Below, one piece after another: positions 59,909 through 64,000 of a stretch of DNA of 64,000 nt. Position numbers and translations under genes: made by a program. The DNA comes from Parvivirga hydrogeniphila (GTDB lineage: Bacteria; Actinomycetota; Coriobacteriia; Anaerosomatales; Anaerosomataceae). Every line of letters starts with the position of its first letter. Within the stretch, counting starts at the first letter, position 1. The stretch lies in NCBI RefSeq assembly GCF_023371205.1, contig NZ_JAMCCO010000002.1, positions 249,501 through 313,500 on the forward strand, written 5' to 3'. The notes under the pieces are model-generated. The model searched no databases. It worked only from the letters and a program-made list of their open reading frames with translations, and was not told the DNA's origin.

Positions 59909-61038
59909 GGCGCTTCTCCTGAGAGGAGCGACCTGTACAGCTCGCTGTACCTGTCCACCAAGCGATCCACCGCGAACTGCTGCGCGAACGGCGGTCCTGC
60001 CTGCGCCAGTCGAGCTGCGAGCATGCGATCATCCAACACGCGCTCAACGGCATCTGCGAGCGCATCGGCGTCCTCCGGAGACACAAGCACGCCTGCGCCG
60101 CTCTCTCGGATCAGGTCTCTGAGACCGCCGACCTCGGTCGCGACGACCGGTGTCCCTACGGCCATCGCCTCGAGCGCCACCAGCGAAAAGGCTTCCGAGC
60201 GCGACGGTATCACGAGCACGTCCAGGGCACGCACGAACGCTGGGGGATTCGCAACCGTCTGCAGCGCAACCGCTCGACCGGCGCAGGTGTCTCGAAGCCG
60301 CCGGGACACCTCGCCTCCCATCGTGCCTGACCCCGCCATCGCGAATCGCAGATCAGCCCGTCGCCGCGCAAGTCGCTCGCACGCGGCGACGAACAGGTCC
60401 GGGCCCTTCACCCGCTCCAGCCGCCCGAGGAACCCCACGAGCGGTCCCTCGCCACCAGGCAGGCCATCGACCGACTCCGTGGAACGGGATACGACGTCGT
60501 CGATGTCGATGGCGTTGTGGATGACGCGCACGCCCGAAGCCGGCACCAGCCGCGCTTGCTCAAGCGCTCTGGCGACGGCACCCGAGACAGCGACGAGAGC
60601 ATCCACCCGTCCGAGCGTGGCGCGGTCGACGAAACGGCGCGCTGCGAGCTCCACGCGCGACCCGGACTCGTGCAACGAAGCGTCCGGCATCACGTGGACC
60701 GTGTTGACCACGACCGGCGCTGCCGCGCGCTTCGCACGCCGAGCGACGATGTTCGTCAAGAAACCGGTACCGTGCACCACCTGGCATCCGGTGCGCGCGA
60801 GGACCCCCCTGATCGCGCGATGGCCCACCACGAGGTCTCGCGCCGCGAATGCGCGCTCGTGCACGGCAGCGCCGGCGGCGCGTGCCTCGTCGGCGAGCAG
60901 CGACGGCGGGCACGCGACGTGGACCTCGAACCCGCGCGCGCTCAGGCCGCGGACCAAGTACAGGGTCTGAACCTCGCCACCGCCCATCCCCTCGCCGGAG
61001 AACGCGTTGAGCAGCAGAATGCGGGTGCTTCCGTGCAC
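59905..61038 (-). CDS. GT4-family glycosyltransferase
   Basis: 377 aa, GT-B fold. Acceptor-side LLNAFSGEGMGGGEVQTLYLVRGL, donor-side LVGFLGRLERVKGPDLFVAACERL and SRSEAFSLVALEAMAVGTPVVATEVGG with a complete EX7E motif. GTG 61038 starts it. The specific sugar is not predictable. Confidence 0.92.
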   Translation of the reverse strand: MHGSTRILLLNAFSGEGMGGGEVQTLYLVRGLSARGFEVHVACPPSLLADEARAAGAAVHERAFAARDLVVGHRAIRGVLARTGCQVVHGTGFLTNIVARRAKRAAAPVVVNTVHVMPDASLHESGSRVELAARRFVDRATLGRVDALVAVSGAVARALEQARLVPASGVRVIHNAIDIDDVVSRSTESVDGLPGGEGPLVGFLGRLERVKGPDLFVAACERLARRRADLRFAMAGSGTMGGEVSRRLRDTCAGRAVALQTVANPPAFVRALDVLVIPSRSEAFSLVALEAMAVGTPVVATEVGGLRDLIRESGAGVLVSPEDADALADAVERVLDDRMLAARLAQAGPPFAQQFAVDRLVDRYSELYRSLLSGEAP

Positions 61039-61060
61039 GGCAGCGCCACCCTCTCAACAT

Positions 61061-62215
61061 TCACGCACGCGCGGTTCCGATCACCGCTTCCACGGCCTCT
61101 TTCACCGCCGCGAACCGCTCGTCCCACGAGTTCGCAGCGGCGTAGGCGATGCGAGCATCCCGCGGACAGCTCGGCGATGCAAGCTCTTCAAAGACCGCCT
61201 GGCAAAAGCCGCTTCTGTCGACGAGCCGGACGGGGGCGTTCATGCGCTCGAGCTCGGTCCACCTCGTCGCTACCACCGGCAGCCCTGCCGCGAGGTACTC
61301 GTAGACCTTGATGGGGTGCACGGCGTCGATCATCTCGTCCCGCACGAACGGCACGATGCCGAGGTCTGCGTGCGCGAGGTAGCGCGGCAGGTACGCGTAC
61401 CGGCGCGGCCCCAGCAGACGCACGTTCGGGACGCTGCCGAGCACGGCCGCGACGCGCGACGATGCCGGGCCGATGATGAAGAACGCGGCGTGCGGCATCG
61501 CGCGAGCGCACGCAGCGACGAGGTCGGCGTCGAACCAGTACTCTGTGGCGCCCACGTACACCACGCGCGGCCGCGGCGCTTGGGCGTACTCCGGCGGCTC
61601 GTCGCCTCCCCGCGCGAAGTGCTCGAACTCCACCCCGTTCGGCAAGCCCACGGCGTCAGGGCGAAGCGCTCGCACGCGTTCGAGCGTGGGCGCCGACACC
61701 GCGAAGGCGACATCGGCGTCGCGGATCGCGTCGGCCTCCGCCTGCGCCACGACAGGCGAGACGCCCTTGAAGGCCGACGACTCGTCCGCCACGCGCACCA
61801 CCCTGCACCGCGCGTGCACGGCGCGAGCGAATGCGGCGTAGTACGGGTTCGTCAGCCACACGACGTCGCACGACGCGAAGCCCGCCTTCGCGAGCACGCT
61901 TGAGAGCGGCGGGACGCTCAGCCGGGCGACGCCTTCGTAGACGCAGCGGCTCTTGAGGAGCGGCGCGTCCGCAGGCGGCAGCGCCACGAGCGGCGCGTAC
62001 CAGGCAAGCCCGTCGACCTGAAGCGGCCCTTCGCGCCATGCCCGGACGCGAACGGCGAGGTCGCGCTTCACGCGGCGCACGAAGTGCAGCGGCGAGATGG
62101 GGTGCGAGAGCCACAGCACGTCGTGCCCTTCGCGCGCGAAGCGGGCCGCGTAGTGGTGGCTTCCCACGCGCACGTCGGACTCGTACGGCAGGTTCTCCAG
62201 GAACAGTACCTTCAC
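61061..62215 (-). CDS. GT4-like glycosyltransferase (GT1-superfamily)
   Basis: 384 aa. N-terminus VLFLENLPYESDVRVGSHHYAARFAREGHDVLWLSHPISPLHF, central VVYVGATEYWFDADLVAACARAMP and C-terminal GIVPFVRDEMIDAVHPIKVYEYLAAGLPVVATRW. These fit glycosyltransferases related to those using UDP-galactofuranose or glucuronic acid donors. GTG 62215 overlaps the heparinase-like gene by GTGA. Confidence 0.86.
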   Translation of the reverse strand: MKVLFLENLPYESDVRVGSHHYAARFAREGHDVLWLSHPISPLHFVRRVKRDLAVRVRAWREGPLQVDGLAWYAPLVALPPADAPLLKSRCVYEGVARLSVPPLSSVLAKAGFASCDVVWLTNPYYAAFARAVHARCRVVRVADESSAFKGVSPVVAQAEADAIRDADVAFAVSAPTLERVRALRPDAVGLPNGVEFEHFARGGDEPPEYAQAPRPRVVYVGATEYWFDADLVAACARAMPHAAFFIIGPASSRVAAVLGSVPNVRLLGPRRYAYLPRYLAHADLGIVPFVRDEMIDAVHPIKVYEYLAAGLPVVATRWTELERMNAPVRLVDRSGFCQAVFEELASPSCPRDARIAYAAANSWDERFAAVKEAVEAVIGTARA

Positions 62216-64000
62216 GACTCCTCCAGCGTCCCGTAGGCCGGCGAGTACGGCGGCGGACGATGCTCGCGCAGGTCTTCGAGATCGAGCCTGCTCGCGTCGG
62301 TGACGACGACCGCGTCGTCGCGCACCTCGATCATGCGCCACACGGGCTCGCCGTAGCCGTCGTGGCGGCCGACGAAGACGTCCGCGCCAGCGCACTCGCA
62401 CACGCCCGGCTTCGCGCCAGGCAACACGAACAACCCGAAGTCGAGCCGGGCCGGCTCGCGGCCAGGCACGCGCGGCACGAAGTGCGCCGCGGCCGAACGG
62501 TACTCGTTGCGCCGCTCCGGCAGCGGCGTGTACAGGTACGTCCCTGGGTCGCGCACCACGGGCGCGCCATCGATCCACAGCTCGATGCCGAGCTGGTCGC
62601 AGTGGTCGTGCCCGCCCGCGCCGTTCTGGCCGATAGCGCCGCAGCGGATCGCCAGGTACAGCCGCTTCGAGCGGTACACGTACACCCCGCTGTCCGGAAA
62701 GCACGCCACTGACAGGCCCTCGGCCAGCCGCTCGCCAGGAAACTCATACTCCCGAGCGCGAAGCTCGCCCTGGCTGATGCGCTGACGCAGCCGGTCCCGC
62801 GCGCTGGGGTCGCCCACCGACCTCGCAAGCGGCGGGAGCCCTTCGCGCGCAGCGTCGAGCGCGGCAGAAGCGCTCGGCGGTTCGAGGCGTGCGAACGTCC
62901 CCGAGTCGTTGTCGCCGAACTGCGGCAGCGCTCCGTCAGGACGCCGCAGTTCGTGGGCGAACCGCTCCCCGGCCGCCACGCGACACGCGATCGCTTCTCG
63001 GACGGACGCGAGATCGAGCGGCGGGGTCTCGAGGCCAGGCGCGACGCGCAGCGCCGTCGGGTCGTACGTTTCAAGCGCCGCCAGGCGCTCCGCAGGCAGC
63101 AGGTCGAGAAGCGCCATCGACCACGCCATCATGCTGAGCGACAGCAGGTGGTACGACGTCGAGCCCTCGAAGTTGCCGCCGTCCGGATAGAACTGCTCGC
63201 GCGCCGCCTTCGCGAGCTCCTGCGCGGCGAACGCGAGCCACGCGTCGGTCTCCCGCGTCCTCTCGAGGTGCGCGGCGATGAACAGCAGCCCTGCGACGTC
63301 GGCGAGGTAGTGGTTGCTCCGCAGATCGGGCGACCACTCGAGGTTCGCGACGATGTGCCGGCCGTGCTCGAGCAAGCTGCGCGCGAACAGCCGCTCGAAG
63401 TCTGCACCGAGGACGACGCCGCCTTCGCGCAGCAGGTCCATGGCGAGCGTCCAGTTCGCGGCCCGGATGCCGACGTCCATCGGGCACGCCCAGTCGACGC
63501 CGAAACCGGGCGGGTTCTGCGCGATGAAGTCGAGAATCTCGTCGAACACCTCACGCGCGTACCGCTCGCGCGCGGCCGCATCGGCGGCCTGGCCAGCGAG
63601 CGCAGCCAGCACCGGCAGGTGTTCGCAGCGCGCGAGCTCCCACGGCACCTTCACGTCCACGCCCGGCAGGTGCCCGTACCGCACGTCGCGGTGCCATGTC
63701 TGCGCGCTCCAGCGGAAGCCGCTCTTGAAGTCGAGCTGCCAGTCGATAGGAAGGTACTCCGCCGAGACGAGCGACCACACGCGGCGCGACTCGGCCAGAT
63801 TCGGCGGTGTGACCACGTGCGCGAGCCACGCGCCGTCCCGGTCGGGCAGCACCGGCTCGCCTGGAGGATAGCGGTGGCCTTCCACGCCCCGGCAGGCAGT
63901 GCCATACGCGACTGCCACCGGCCCGGAGCCCAGGAGCGAGAAGGTGTGGGCGAGCCACTCCTCGGCGTGCTCTTCCGCAGCGGGCGGCACGCGGACCGCT
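62212..64000 (-). CDS. Heparinase II/III-family protein (5' end outside window)
   Basis: At least 592 codons, and the frame is still open at the right edge; a GTG at 63990 is available but homologues usually have more N-terminal sequence. An alpha/alpha toroid domain (SNHYLADVAGLLFIAAHLE, NFEGSTSYHLLSLSMMAW) is followed by a beta-sandwich domain with GGHDHCDQLGIELWIDGAPVVRDPGTYLY, the heparinase II/III signature. In polysaccharide clusters these proteins trim or epimerise uronic-acid-containing chains. No signal peptide can be judged. Confidence 0.88.
   Translation of the reverse strand, partial: AVRVPPAAEEHAEEWLAHTFSLLGSGPVAVAYGTACRGVEGHRYPPGEPVLPDRDGAWLAHVVTPPNLAESRRVWSLVSAEYLPIDWQLDFKSGFRWSAQTWHRDVRYGHLPGVDVKVPWELARCEHLPVLAALAGQAADAAARERYAREVFDEILDFIAQNPPGFGVDWACPMDVGIRAANWTLAMDLLREGGVVLGADFERLFARSLLEHGRHIVANLEWSPDLRSNHYLADVAGLLFIAAHLERTRETDAWLAFAAQELAKAAREQFYPDGGNFEGSTSYHLLSLSMMAWSMALLDLLPAERLAALETYDPTALRVAPGLETPPLDLASVREAIACRVAAGERFAHELRRPDGALPQFGDNDSGTFARLEPPSASAALDAAREGLPPLARSVGDPSARDRLRQRISQGELRAREYEFPGERLAEGLSVACFPDSGVYVYRSKRLYLAIRCGAIGQNGAGGHDHCDQLGIELWIDGAPVVRDPGTYLYTPLPERRNEYRSAAAHFVPRVPGREPARLDFGLFVLPGAKPGVCECAGADVFVGRHDGYGEPVWRMIEVRDDAVVVTDASRLDLEDLREHRPPPYSPAYGTLEES

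Overview
The window reads as a chromosomal segment of a GC-rich, anaerobic, respiring bacterium. Very high GC, many GTG starts, short overlaps between genes, a RicT protein, a Rex regulator and large multihaem cytochromes together suggest an actinobacterial lineage such as the Coriobacteriia. That placement is inference from gene content only. No mobile element, CRISPR array or rRNA was seen. Apart from STAS gene 24421-24774, lipoprotein gene 38454-39056 and manC 57336-58793, every gene lies on the minus strand.

Region 1 (1-11080): the 3' part of an htrA-type protease gene, then a tightly overlapped nuoA-B-C-D-H-I-J-K-L-M-N operon that lacks nuoE, nuoF and nuoG. Its promoter overlaps a 16-bp palindrome. 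Region 2 (11054-21004): a terminator, tRNA-Thr(CGT), then ricT, holB, tmk, both subunits of a class I fumarase separated by an MFS gene, a malate dehydrogenase, a degenerate nitrilase-like gene and an unusual type IA topoisomerase. Region 3 (21074-30351): HD-domain protein, hypB, hypA, tatC, tatA, two divergent STAS genes, small membrane proteins, an RseC-like protein, an amidohydrolase next to menG (possible futalosine-route menaquinone synthesis) and a B12-binding radical SAM protein.

Region 4 (30397-57221) is the remarkable part. It carries five multihaem c-type cytochromes with 81 haem-attachment motifs in total (7, 10, 12, 37 and 15) and a System II cytochrome c maturation pair (ResB, CcsA). 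The set [O-antigen-ligase-like membrane protein with TPR tail, TPR membrane protein, NHL beta-propeller membrane protein, multihaem cytochromes] occurs twice: 32202-38342 and 42761-53311. The second copy contains rex, and a Rex paralogue lacking the NAD-binding glycine motif lies nearby. Several promoters here carry GTG-N8-CAC inverted repeats, most with flanks resembling Rex or CRP/FNR operators. The 7-haem gene is interrupted by one in-frame TGA followed by a hairpin with the geometry of a bacterial SECIS. The 37-haem gene has a leader of about 215 nt in which the ribosome-binding site can be paired away.

Region 5 (53321-64000) makes surface polysaccharide: an initiating polyprenyl-phosphate sugar transferase, four GT4-type glycosyltransferases, a phosphohexomutase, ManC (GDP-mannose) and a heparinase II/III-like protein that runs off the right edge. 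It joins region 4 in one run of overlapping or closely spaced genes.

A working model, as inference: complex I without its NADH module feeds menaquinone. The membrane-anchored cytochromes carry electrons across the envelope to large exported cytochromes. The paired ligase/TPR/NHL proteins assemble, glycosylate or anchor these, under redox control by Rex-family regulators.
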